Assembly: GCA_902556065.1 (NCBI GenBank) | Contig: CACDUV010000001.1 | Location: 94,534 to 158,533 of the forward strand | Direction: 5' to 3' | From: an uncultured Pelagibacteraceae bacterium | Lineage (GTDB): Bacteria; Pseudomonadota; Alphaproteobacteria; Pelagibacterales; Pelagibacteraceae | Length of the DNA stretch: 64,000 nucleotides | Part shown: one piece after another, positions 27,103 through 35,526 of the stretch | Position numbering within the stretch: the stretch's first letter is position 1 | Layout: every line of letters begins with the position of its first letter | The notes under the pieces: model-generated | What the model was told of the DNA's origin: nothing | Database searches by the model: none | What the model saw: the letters and a program-made list of their open reading frames with translations, nothing else | Program-made: the position numbers and the translations under genes

Positions 27103-27848
27103 TAATTTACTTGGAATAATTTTCCAAACCCTTCAACTGAATTATTTTTTTTTATTTTTACAAGGGTATCCCAAATTAACGCCTGATTGCTAGATAAAAC
27201 TGTCGTATTTAATTTTTTTTCTAATTTATCAATAATTTCTAGAACTGGTAAAGCTGTGCATGAAACAAATAAAGCATCAGCTCCATTCAAATCTATTTTT
27301 GATAATACTTCATACAAATAATCTTGATCAACTTTTCCAATGTCATAATCATCTTGAATATCAAAATAAGAATTTGATGTAACTTCAAAACCTTCACTTT
27401 TAAAATAATCTAAAACATCGTCATTTAATTTTTTGCTATAAGGGGTAAATATTGAAACTTTCTTAATATTTAATTTTTTTAATGCTTTAATAGCAGCAGT
27501 GCTTGGTGTTGATACATCTGCCATTGGTTTAGCAACTTTAACTTTTTCTTCAATTGAGTCATGACCAGCAGCAATAGTTCCTGATGTGCATCCATAAACT
27601 ACACAATCCAAGTCTTGATCAGGTAAAATATCTTTTGTAACGTCAGTGATTTTATTAGACATTTTAATCAAGTTTTCTTTCGTGAGAGGGTTGTAACACT
27701 CAATACGATTAACGAAGAAATCGATTTTCTTATTTTTAATCACATTTATAAAATCTTTTTCAATCATAAAATCACTAGCAAGAGCAATTAAACCAACTCT
27801 AGGGTTAGCTTGGCCGATAAACTTAGGATCTATTTTTGTTGAATTCAT
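27102..27848 (-). CDS. Asp/Glu racemase-superfamily protein, EutA/maleate isomerase type
   Basis: 248 residues. Two conserved cysteines, Cys87 in VYGCTSGT and Cys197 in FVSCTALPV, lie on the two lobes as in maleate cis-trans isomerase, arylmalonate decarboxylase and EutA. The N-terminus PRVGLIALASDFMIEKDF and TPYSKKLNDDVLDYF fit the same group. EutA sits beside the ectoine hydrolase gene in several ectoine-degradation clusters, and the neighbour here is DoeA-like, so a shared pathway is likely. Its exact reaction is not established. Divergent from a DMT transporter across 57 bases. Confidence 0.75.
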   Translation of the reverse strand: MNSTKIDPKFIGQANPRVGLIALASDFMIEKDFINVIKNKKIDFFVNRIECYNPLTKENLIKMSNKITDVTKDILPDQDLDCVVYGCTSGTIAAGHDSIEEKVKVAKPMADVSTPSTAAIKALKKLNIKKVSIFTPYSKKLNDDVLDYFKSEGFEVTSNSYFDIQDDYDIGKVDQDYLYEVLSKIDLNGADALFVSCTALPVLEIIDKLEKKLNTTVLSSNQALIWDTLVKIKKNNSVEGFGKLFQVN

Positions 27849-27905
27849 AAATTAAAAAGTGAATATATCATAAGTTCTTTAATAATCATTAATATTAAAA
27901 TAGGC

Positions 27906-28778
27906 ATGAATATAAAAGATACTTTCGTAGCATCCCTTGTGCCTATTTTTTTAGGGTTCGGTTTTGTAATTGCTAAACCAGCATTTGAATCTTTTCCTCC
28001 TGTTCTTTTAATGGGTATCAGATTTACATTTGCTGCATCATTATTAATTTGGTGGTTTCCAATTCCAAAAGGATATTTGAAAAGAATATTTGTTGCGTCA
28101 TTAGTGGCTAATTCGTTGCAATATAGTATTACATATACTGGTTTAGATTTAATTGATGCATCTTCTGCAGTTCTTTTGGTTCAGATGGAAGTTCCGTTTG
28201 GAGTTATTTTTGCTTACTTCATGCTTAAAGAAAAACCAACTATTAGAGCATTGATTGGTATAGCGATCGCTTTTGTTGGTGTTTATATTTTAACTGGATC
28301 TCCTAACTTGGATGGAAAATTTATTGGAATTGGTCTTACAATTTTAGGATCTGCTATATGGGCTCTTGGACAAGTTATGGTTAAACCTTTAAGTAAAGAA
28401 ATAAATCCTTTAGCTTTAGTTGCATGGTTAGCATTATTCTCTGGACCAATTTTAATAATGCTTTCTGCAATAATTGATGGAAATACAATTAATTATTTAA
28501 CAAATGCAAAAATTGATCACTGGATCATTGCAATTTATATTGGTTTCATCATGCAACCAATTACTTATGGTTGTTTCTATTATGTTTTAAAAAACAATCC
28601 GCTTTATAAAGTGCTTCCTATCGTTACGATGGGTATACCCCCAACAGGATTATTGGCTGCAATTTTTCTTTTAGGTGAAAAACCAACACAAGAATTATTT
28701 ATAGGAGGTGCAATAATAATAGTAGGTGTAATTTTAATTGTATTTACAAAAAATAAAAAAGAAGAGGAAATAAAATGA
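27906..28778 (+). CDS. DMT (EamA) family transporter
   Basis: 290 residues, about ten membrane helices in two EamA repeats. The first repeat ends with VQMEVPFGVIFAYFMLKEKPTIRALIGIAIAFVGVYILTG and the second with PPTGLLAAIFLLGEKPTQELFIGGAIIIVGVILIVF, the duplicated EamA signature. Such proteins usually export amino acids or other small metabolites. It overlaps the next gene by 4 bases (ATGA), so it is coupled to a hydroxyacid dehydrogenase. Substrate unknown. Confidence 0.88.
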   Translation: MNIKDTFVASLVPIFLGFGFVIAKPAFESFPPVLLMGIRFTFAASLLIWWFPIPKGYLKRIFVASLVANSLQYSITYTGLDLIDASSAVLLVQMEVPFGVIFAYFMLKEKPTIRALIGIAIAFVGVYILTGSPNLDGKFIGIGLTILGSAIWALGQVMVKPLSKEINPLALVAWLALFSGPILIMLSAIIDGNTINYLTNAKIDHWIIAIYIGFIMQPITYGCFYYVLKNNPLYKVLPIVTMGIPPTGLLAAIFLLGEKPTQELFIGGAIIIVGVILIVFTKNKKEEEIK

Positions 28779-29716
28779 AAATAGGTTTTATTGGTTTAGG
28801 AAATGTGGGTGGTAAACTAGCTGGAAGCTTAATAAGAAATAATTTTGATGTTACTGTTAGAGAAATAGATGAAAGTTTAACAAATGAATTTAAAAAGCTA
28901 GGTGCTAAAATTGCAAAATCACCTAAAGAATTAGCAGAAAAATCAGATCTAATAATTACTTCTCTTCCTTCGCCTGAAGTTTCTGCAGAAGTTATGGAAA
29001 ATGAAGATGGAGTTCTAAATGGTTTGTCAGAAAATAAAATTTGGTTAGAAATGAGTACAACAGATGAAAATGAAGTTAAAAGACTTGGGAATAAAGTAAT
29101 ATCAAAAAAAGGTATCCCACTAGATGGTCCTGTAAGTGGTGGTTGTCATAGAGCTGCTACAGGTAATATTGCTATATTTGTAGGTGGAGAAAGAAAAGCT
29201 TTTGAAAAAATATTGCCTGCATTAACTGTAATGGGTAGAAAAGTTTTACATACTGGTGAATTAGGTAGTGCATCAGTTCTTAAAGTCATAACAAATTATC
29301 TTGCATCAGTTCATTTAGTAGCTTTAGGTGAAGCATGGACTGTTGCGAAAAAATCAAATTTAGATCTAACTAAAGCATTTAAAGGTATAGCAGTTTCATC
29401 TGGAAATTCTTTTGTACATGAAACAGAAAGTCAGGTTATTTTAAATGGCTCTTATAATATCAATTTCACAATGGATCTTGTTTTAAAAGATACTGGTTTA
29501 TTTGATAATCTGGCTAAGAAATTAAATGCTCCTTTAGAGATTTCTCCAAAGATAGTTGAGATATTTAAAGATGGACAAAAAAAATATGGTTCAAGAGCAT
29601 GGTCTTCCATGATTGTAAAAAGAATGGAGGATTTAAATAATATTAATTTTAGAGCTGAAGGTTTTCCTGATGAGCTTGTGGATAATGAGCCAGAAGAAAA
29701 AGGCTATGAAATTTAA
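28775..29716 (+). CDS. 3-hydroxyisobutyrate dehydrogenase-family oxidoreductase
   Basis: 313 residues, beta-hydroxyacid dehydrogenase family. Rossmann motif IGFIGLGNVGGKLAGSLIRN, substrate-binding DGPVSGGCHRAATGNIAIFVGG, and catalytic lysine in GSASVLKVITNYLA. It oxidises or reduces a 3- or 4-hydroxy acid with NAD(P). Between a DMT transporter and an aldehyde dehydrogenase, it could make a semialdehyde that the dehydrogenase then oxidises (3-hydroxyisobutyrate, 3-hydroxypropionate or 4-hydroxybutyrate are candidates; inference). No valine-pathway partners are present. Confidence 0.88.
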   Translation: MKIGFIGLGNVGGKLAGSLIRNNFDVTVREIDESLTNEFKKLGAKIAKSPKELAEKSDLIITSLPSPEVSAEVMENEDGVLNGLSENKIWLEMSTTDENEVKRLGNKVISKKGIPLDGPVSGGCHRAATGNIAIFVGGERKAFEKILPALTVMGRKVLHTGELGSASVLKVITNYLASVHLVALGEAWTVAKKSNLDLTKAFKGIAVSSGNSFVHETESQVILNGSYNINFTMDLVLKDTGLFDNLAKKLNAPLEISPKIVEIFKDGQKKYGSRAWSSMIVKRMEDLNNINFRAEGFPDELVDNEPEEKGYEI

Positions 29717-29737
29717 TAAATATGCTAAGATTATTAA

Positions 29738-31171
29738 ATGTTAGATAAAAGAAAATTTTATATAAATGGTGAATGGGTTGATCCAGTTAAAAAAAACGAC
29801 TTCGAAGTAATTAACCCATGTAATGAAGATCCTTGTGCAATTATTTCGTTAGGTTCAAAGGATGATACTGATAATGCCGTAAAAGCTGCAAAAACTGCAT
29901 TTGAGAGCTTTAAAGAAACAAGCAAAGAAGAAAGATTAGATTTACTTGAAAAATTATTAGCTATTTACAAAAGAAGGTTTGGTGAAATGGCTGAAGCTAT
30001 CTCATTAGAAATGGGAGCACCAATGGATTGGGCTACAGATGTGCAAACTGCATCTGGACAAGCTCACTTGGAAGATTTTATAATTAGACTTAAAGAATTT
30101 GAATTTGATGAACATTTTGATGAAAAATCAAACAACCATATTTATTATGAGCCAATTGGTGTTTGTGGATTAATAACTCCGTGGAACTGGCCTATAAATC
30201 AAATAGCTTTAAAGGTAGTTCCTGCATTTGCAACAGGATGTACAATGATTTTAAAACCATCTGAAATAGCACCAATATCAGCAATGTTATTTGCAGAAAT
30301 GATTGATGAAGTTGGATTCCCTAAAGGGGTTTTTAATTTAGTGAATGGAGATGGTGTGGGCGTTGGAACTCAAATTTCAAGTCATCCTGATATTGATATG
30401 GTTTCTTTTACAGGTTCAACAAGAGCTGGGAGATTAATTTCAAAAAATGCAGCTGAAACAATTAAAAGAGTTTGTTTAGAACTTGGAGGCAAAGGCGGAA
30501 ATATAGTTTTTGCAGACAGTTATAAAAACGCAGTTCGAGATGGTATCAGAAATGTAATGAGTAATTCAGGTCAATCCTGTGATGCACCTACAAGAATGCT
30601 TGTTGAAAAATCTATTTACCAAAGAGCTGTAGATGAAGCAGTTGATGAAGCAAACAAAATAGGAGTTGATCAAGCCTCTAAAAAAGGAGATCACATTGGA
30701 CCTGTAATTTCAAAAACTCAGTATGATAAAATTATAAATTTAATTGAAAGTGGAATTAAGGAAGGAGCAACGTTAGCTGCAGGAGGTCCTGAGCTACCTA
30801 ATGGATTAAACAAAGGCTATTTTATTAAACCCACAATTTTCACAAATGTTACAAATGAGATGAGAATAGCAAAAGAAGAAATTTTTGGTCCAGTTCTATC
30901 TATTATTCCATTTGAAACTGAAGATGAAGCAGTAAACATTGTTAATGACACTTCATATGGTTTAGGAAATTATTTACAAACTGATGATAGAGAAAAAGCT
31001 CATAGAGTTTCAAAAAAATTAAGATCAGGTTGCGTTTACATAAATGGTAATGCAGCTGACGCCGGCACTCCGTTTGGGGGATATAGGCAATCCGGAAATG
31101 GAAGAGAAGGTGGAGTATGGGGCCTCACAGAATATCTTGAAGTAAAAACTGTTACAGGTTGGAAGAATTAA
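29738..31171 (+). CDS. NAD(P)-dependent aldehyde dehydrogenase (copy 2)
   Basis: 477 residues, the same length and layout as the dehydrogenase at 14093-15526 and plainly its paralogue (both begin MLDK.. FYING.WV.P). Catalytic Cys281 in NSGQSCDAPTRM, Glu248 in CLELGGKGGN, and cofactor motif ITPWNWPINQ. Third gene of the DMT/hydroxyacid dehydrogenase unit, 21 bases after it. Its 3' end overlaps the convergent 2H-phosphoesterase gene by 20 bases, the largest overlap in the window. Confidence 0.92.
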   Translation: MLDKRKFYINGEWVDPVKKNDFEVINPCNEDPCAIISLGSKDDTDNAVKAAKTAFESFKETSKEERLDLLEKLLAIYKRRFGEMAEAISLEMGAPMDWATDVQTASGQAHLEDFIIRLKEFEFDEHFDEKSNNHIYYEPIGVCGLITPWNWPINQIALKVVPAFATGCTMILKPSEIAPISAMLFAEMIDEVGFPKGVFNLVNGDGVGVGTQISSHPDIDMVSFTGSTRAGRLISKNAAETIKRVCLELGGKGGNIVFADSYKNAVRDGIRNVMSNSGQSCDAPTRMLVEKSIYQRAVDEAVDEANKIGVDQASKKGDHIGPVISKTQYDKIINLIESGIKEGATLAAGGPELPNGLNKGYFIKPTIFTNVTNEMRIAKEEIFGPVLSIIPFETEDEAVNIVNDTSYGLGNYLQTDDREKAHRVSKKLRSGCVYINGNAADAGTPFGGYRQSGNGREGGVWGLTEYLEVKTVTGWKN

Positions 31172-31871
31172 TACTTTTAAATTCTAGCATATCTTCAAAA
31201 GTACACATTTCAGGTCTTTCAAGAGTTAGTTTTGAAAAACTTTTGCTGAAATCAAAAAATAATTTTTTATTAAATTCAATTAAATTTTTTATTTCAGTTT
31301 GATTAAGTTCTCTTAATATATACGCTAAAGTAATATGGAAAGTGTATCTTTGATGATTTTCAAATTTAATTTTTAACAAACTGCTTAGTTCATCTCTACA
31401 ATTTCTTAATATTTTTTCGTCCTTTTCAGAAAATGGTTCTAAAATAATACTGTAACCACCAAAAAACATTTTTAATTTTAAGTTTAATTCTTTAGGAAAA
31501 ATATAGTCCTTAATTCTTTTATTTAACTCAATAGCTATATTTTTGTAATCCATATTAGGATCTATATTTGATGGCCAATATTTAGTGTTTTTTGTATTTA
31601 AATTACAACAATCAAATAATGTCATATGAAAGCTGGAAGGAGGTAAATAGAAATAAGTTTTTTTAGGATTAAAATTTTCTATTTTTTTTTGATAATTAAT
31701 AATTTCATCAGATAAATCAGTATTTAGAGGAATATTGCAAATTATTGTACAACCTGGAAATAATAAAGGATTTCCTTTGTCATCAAATTTATTTTCAGCA
31801 CCCTTTAAACTATATCCTTGAAGTTTACCTGATAAAAACTTTTCCTCATTATTAACTATATTTAAGTCCAT
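31152..31871 (-). CDS. DUF1868-like 2H phosphoesterase
   Basis: 239 residues with two HxT motifs, H82-M-T in SSFHMTLFD and H179-I-T in RYTFHITLAYI. These are the paired catalytic signatures of the 2H phosphoesterase (LigT/2'-5' RNA ligase-like) fold; the framing resembles DUF1868. Family members open cyclic or 2'-5' phosphodiesters. It is the last gene of the ugp operon, 9 bases after a glycerophosphodiesterase, so a role on a glycerol- or nucleotide-derived cyclic phosphodiester is an attractive inference. No signal peptide, so it acts in the cytoplasm. Confidence 0.75.
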   Translation of the reverse strand: MDLNIVNNEEKFLSGKLQGYSLKGAENKFDDKGNPLLFPGCTIICNIPLNTDLSDEIINYQKKIENFNPKKTYFYLPPSSFHMTLFDCCNLNTKNTKYWPSNIDPNMDYKNIAIELNKRIKDYIFPKELNLKLKMFFGGYSIILEPFSEKDEKILRNCRDELSSLLKIKFENHQRYTFHITLAYILRELNQTEIKNLIEFNKKLFFDFSKSFSKLTLERPEMCTFEDMLEFKSINSSNL

Positions 31872-31880
31872 TAAAATAAA

Positions 31881-32801
31881 CTAAAACCAGTTTATATTTT
31901 CTTTATCACAAAGTTCTTTCAACCTTAGTGGATAATCTGTCATGATGCCGTCTACACCATATTCAATCATTTTTAACATGTCGTACTCTTTATTTACCGT
32001 CCATACATTCACTGGCAAATCCTCTTGATGTGAAATATCAACAAGTTTTTTTGTAATGTCTTTACGGTAAGGATGCCAAGCTTTTCCACCTTGTGACTTT
32101 ATAATTCCTGGTAATTCATGGTCTTCATAATATGGCAAAAAGCTCAACCAAGGAGATCTGTTGTAGATAGTTTGATTAATGTTAATTCCTGTCAAATGTT
32201 GAGTTAAGTAAGCTCTTGGAATTTCTGGATAGTTATTTTTGATTACTGTTAAAGTTCTCCAATCAAATGATGAAACGATTATTTTATCTTTTAAATGTGA
32301 TCCATTTATATCCTTCATAACTAATTTTACTGTATCTTCTGGTTCCGGTGTTAAATTTTCTTCGTCTGGTGTAGATTTAATTTCTAAATTAATTAATAAA
32401 TTTTCAGATTTATTTTTTTTAGACATTTCTAGTAATTCAGAAAGTTTTGGTATTTTTTGATTTTCTAATTTTTTTTGATTAATAAATCTTCTACCATATC
32501 TAGATAATTTATTTACTGAACCTACGTCAAATTTTAAAAGTTCTTTATAAGTTAAATCAAATATTTTTATATTTTCATCCTCTATCCAATTTCCTTCATT
32601 ATCTTTTGTTCTGCTTGGATCTAATCTAAAATCATGAGCAATAACTGGTACAAAATCTTTTGAAATTAAAATATCTGTTTCGTAGGCATTAATATTATTA
32701 TCAAATAAATATTTAAAACTATCTAGTGTATTTTCTGGTAGATCGCCTCTTGCTCCTCGGTGACCATAAATTTTTATATGATTTGGTTTTGCTAAAATCA
32801 A
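31881..32801 (-). CDS. ugpQ: Cytoplasmic glycerophosphodiester phosphodiesterase
   Basis: Hydrolyses glycerophosphodiesters to glycerol-3-phosphate and an alcohol. 306 residues. GDPD-family residues: His14 and Arg15 in IYGHRGARGDLPENT, Glu41/Asp43 in YETDILIS, and His56 in VIAHDFRLDPSRT. The C-terminal VWTVNKEYDMLKMIEYGVDGIMTDYP is the usual barrel end. No signal peptide, so it works on diesters imported by Ugp, as UgpQ does. It follows ugpC by 2 bases. The product could feed the GlpD at 52346. Confidence 0.92.
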   Translation of the reverse strand: MILAKPNHIKIYGHRGARGDLPENTLDSFKYLFDNNINAYETDILISKDFVPVIAHDFRLDPSRTKDNEGNWIEDENIKIFDLTYKELLKFDVGSVNKLSRYGRRFINQKKLENQKIPKLSELLEMSKKNKSENLLINLEIKSTPDEENLTPEPEDTVKLVMKDINGSHLKDKIIVSSFDWRTLTVIKNNYPEIPRAYLTQHLTGININQTIYNRSPWLSFLPYYEDHELPGIIKSQGGKAWHPYRKDITKKLVDISHQEDLPVNVWTVNKEYDMLKMIEYGVDGIMTDYPLRLKELCDKENINWF

Positions 32802-32803
32802 AT

Positions 32804-33856
32804 TTAGTTTACTCTTTTGCCGGTGCTTTTATCAAAGATATAATATTTATTTTCTTCAATATTCAAACTTAGAGTGTTGCCTTTTTTGATTGTTTGGTTT
32901 CCTGGAGATCTATAACAAAAATCTTTTATATTTTTTATTTGTCCATAAACAAGATTATCTGAACCTAGCTGTTCAACTAATTCTACTTTTAAATTTATCA
33001 AACCATTTTCAGACTCTATTAAATGCTCTGGTCTTATTCCTAAAGTAACCTCACCATTATAATCGCTATCTATATTTTTTATTTCAAAATTTTCAGCTGA
33101 CAGCGTTTTGTTATTTAAATTAGCATCTAAAAAATTCATTTGTGGAGAACCGATAAAACCAGCAACAAATAAAGATTCCGGATTATTATAAATTTCAATA
33201 GGAGTTCCAAGCTGTTCAATAATTCCATTATTTATAACAGCCAATCTATCCGCAAGGGTCATGGCCTCAACTTGATCGTGTGTAACAAATATACTTGTTA
33301 CTCCAACTTTCTGCTGAAGTTTTTTGATTTCAAGTCTCATCTGGATTCTTAGTTTTGCGTCCAAGTTTGAAAGAGGCTCATCAAATAAGAATATTTTAGG
33401 GTTTCTAACAATCGCTCTACCCATAGCAACTCTTTGTCTTTGACCACCAGATAACATTGATGGTTTTCTTTGTAAAAAATCTGAAATTTGTAAAAGTTTA
33501 GCTGCATCATTAACTTTTTGCTCGATTGTTTCTTTGTCAATTCCTCTGTTTTTCAAACCATAAGCTAGATTGTTATAAACATTCATATGTGGATACAATG
33601 CATAGTTCTGAAATACCATTGCTACATCTCTCTCAGATGGATCAACTTCATTTATTAATTGTCCATCAAGATTAATATCACCTTCGGTTATTTCCTCTAA
33701 ACCTGCAACCATTCTTAACAACGTTGATTTTCCACATCCACTAGGTCCTACAAAAACCATGAACTCTCCTTCATCAACACTTAATGAAGTTTCGTGTACT
33801 GCTTTTGTGCCATTAGGGTAAATCTTAGTTACATTTTTTAAATCTAAAAAACTCAT
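32804..33856 (-). CDS. ugpC: sn-glycerol-3-phosphate/glycerophosphodiester ABC ATPase
   Basis: 350 residues, MalK/UgpC class. Walker A GPSGCGKST, Q-loop VFQNYALYPHMNV, signature LSGGQRQRVAMGRAI, Walker B IFLFDEPLSNLDAKLR and H-loop FVTHDQVEAM. The C-terminal OB/TOBE region (LGIRPEHLIES) is complete. It abuts ugpE without a gap and precedes the diesterase by 2 bases. In the E. coli system the C-terminal domain of UgpC mediates phosphate-linked inhibition; whether this holds here is unknown. Confidence 0.94.
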   Translation of the reverse strand: MSFLDLKNVTKIYPNGTKAVHETSLSVDEGEFMVFVGPSGCGKSTLLRMVAGLEEITEGDINLDGQLINEVDPSERDVAMVFQNYALYPHMNVYNNLAYGLKNRGIDKETIEQKVNDAAKLLQISDFLQRKPSMLSGGQRQRVAMGRAIVRNPKIFLFDEPLSNLDAKLRIQMRLEIKKLQQKVGVTSIFVTHDQVEAMTLADRLAVINNGIIEQLGTPIEIYNNPESLFVAGFIGSPQMNFLDANLNNKTLSAENFEIKNIDSDYNGEVTLGIRPEHLIESENGLINLKVELVEQLGSDNLVYGQIKNIKDFCYRSPGNQTIKKGNTLSLNIEENKYYIFDKSTGKRVN

Positions 33857-34708
33857 TTATTTCTCCGTTTGAATTAATCCTTTTATGAACCATTTTTGTA
33901 AAAATACCACCACTAATACTGGAGGGATCATAGACAAAATAATATACGCAAATCTTTCTGCAGTTCTTGGTAGTGCAACTCCTTCATAACTCTCTGTGTA
34001 AATAATTTTCATACCCATTACAACAGTCCAATATTCTTCGGCAGTAGTCATAATCAATGGCCATAAATATTGGCTATATCCATAAACAAACATGAATATA
34101 AACATTGCAGCTATCATAGTTTTTGATAGTGGGATTAAGAAATCAATGAAAAAACTCCAAGCATTTGCTCCATCTAATTTTGCAGACTCCAATAGTTCAT
34201 CTGGAATTGTTTTGTAGAATTGTCTGAAGAAAAAAGTTGCCGTTGCTGAGGCTACTAATGGAAGAATAAGGCCTGTATACGAGTTGGTCAAACCTAAATC
34301 AGATACTATTTTATAGCTTGGAAATATTCTCACCTCCAAAGGAACTAGTAGAGTAATGAAGATCAACCAAAAAATTGGTACTGCTAATTTAAATCTATAA
34401 TAAACTAAAGCGTATGCAGACATTGCTGAAATAGCTACTTTAAGTGTAGCAATTCCTAAAGCCATTATAAAACTGTTAATAAACATTTTTGCAGCAGTTA
34501 CTTCCTCAGACCAACCACCTTTTTCATTTAATACTTCATTATAGTTTCTTGAAAATTGATCACCCAAAGTAAATCTCATACCTTCTGTAAGTATAGATAC
34601 ATTTTCATGTGTGGAACTTGCAAAAGAAATCCAAATTGGAAGAACCATTAACAAAACTCCTATTATTAAAATAATATGAGCTACAATTTGAAGTGGTTTT
34701 ATTTTCAT
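33857..34708 (-). CDS. ugpE: Ugp permease UgpE (copy 1)
   Basis: 283 residues, six membrane helices, closely matching E. coli UgpE across its length (VPLEVRIFPSYKIV, LPLVASATATFFFRQFYKTIPDELLESAKLDGAN, GYSQYLWPLI). EAA loop intact. It overlaps the second UgpE-like gene by 4 bases. Compared with that copy it keeps a longer loop (YTESYEGVALPRTAER) near the C-terminus, as in the usual UgpE, so this is taken as the orthologue. Confidence 0.92.
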   Translation of the reverse strand: MKIKPLQIVAHIILIIGVLLMVLPIWISFASSTHENVSILTEGMRFTLGDQFSRNYNEVLNEKGGWSEEVTAAKMFINSFIMALGIATLKVAISAMSAYALVYYRFKLAVPIFWLIFITLLVPLEVRIFPSYKIVSDLGLTNSYTGLILPLVASATATFFFRQFYKTIPDELLESAKLDGANAWSFFIDFLIPLSKTMIAAMFIFMFVYGYSQYLWPLIMTTAEEYWTVVMGMKIIYTESYEGVALPRTAERFAYIILSMIPPVLVVVFLQKWFIKGLIQTEK

Positions 34709-35526
34709 TTATCTTGAAAAACTCCTTTAATAAAATGTTTCTGTAAAACAATTATAATTAAGATTGGTGGAACCATAGACATCATAACAAACGCAAAACG
34801 ATGAACGATTGAACCTGACATCATTTTTAATCCCATAACCACAGTCCAGTATTGCTCTGAGCTTGTTACTAACAAGGGCCATAGATACTGATTGTAACCA
34901 AACACAAACATAAATATTAACATTGCTACAATCATTGTTTTTGATAATGGAACTAAAAAATCAATAAAAAATCTCCAAGTATTTGCTCCATCAAGCTTTG
35001 CTGATTCAAGTAACTCATCAGGAACAGTTTTGTAAAATTGTCTAAAAAACAATGTTGCTATCGCTGAAGCCGAAATAGGCACAATTAATCCAAAATAAGA
35101 ATTTACAAGATTTAATTCAGCCATTACTGAATAAGTAGGAAAAATTCTTAACTCTAATGGAACTAAGATTGTAACAAATATTATCCAGAACAATAATGTT
35201 GCATATTTTGTTCTATAATAAACTAAAGCATAAGCAGCCATTAAAGATGTAATAACAGATAATATTGCAACTCCGGTTGCCATTATGAAACTGTTTAAAA
35301 ACATTTTTAAAGCGGTTATCTCTTTGAAAAAACCACCCTTGTATAACAAAACTCTCATATAATTTTCATAAAAGCTGTCTCCTAAAAACATTTGAAGACC
35401 ATGAGTATTAATCGTTAAACCTGTATGAGTTGAGCTAGCAAAAATCATCCATACAGGAACAATCATAATTAATATTCCTATGAATAAAATAAAATGAGAA
35501 AATCCTGATGTAATTAATCTAGTCAT
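34705..35526 (-). CDS. UgpE-like permease, tandem duplicate (copy 2)
   Basis: 273 residues. A clear tandem paralogue of the adjacent UgpE: the stretches FFRQFYKTVPDELLESAKLDGAN, PLSKTMIVAMLIFMFVFGYNQYLWPL and EQYWTVVMGLKMM are almost the same in both. The EAA loop is intact, so it should couple to an ATPase. It lacks about nine residues in the last periplasmic or cytoplasmic loop. It overlaps ugpA by one base (TAATG) and ugpE by 4 bases. Either copy could pair with UgpA to form alternative heterodimers. Confidence 0.9.
   Translation of the reverse strand: MTRLITSGFSHFILFIGILIMIVPVWMIFASSTHTGLTINTHGLQMFLGDSFYENYMRVLLYKGGFFKEITALKMFLNSFIMATGVAILSVITSLMAAYALVYYRTKYATLLFWIIFVTILVPLELRIFPTYSVMAELNLVNSYFGLIVPISASAIATLFFRQFYKTVPDELLESAKLDGANTWRFFIDFLVPLSKTMIVAMLIFMFVFGYNQYLWPLLVTSSEQYWTVVMGLKMMSGSIVHRFAFVMMSMVPPILIIIVLQKHFIKGVFQDK

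Noticed and set aside
25933-27848. Complete ectoine-degradation operon
   Set aside because: Only DoeA-like and EutA-like genes are present; EutB, EutC and DoeB equivalents are missing and the ArgE-like gene at 12912 is a distant M20 enzyme, not DoeB.
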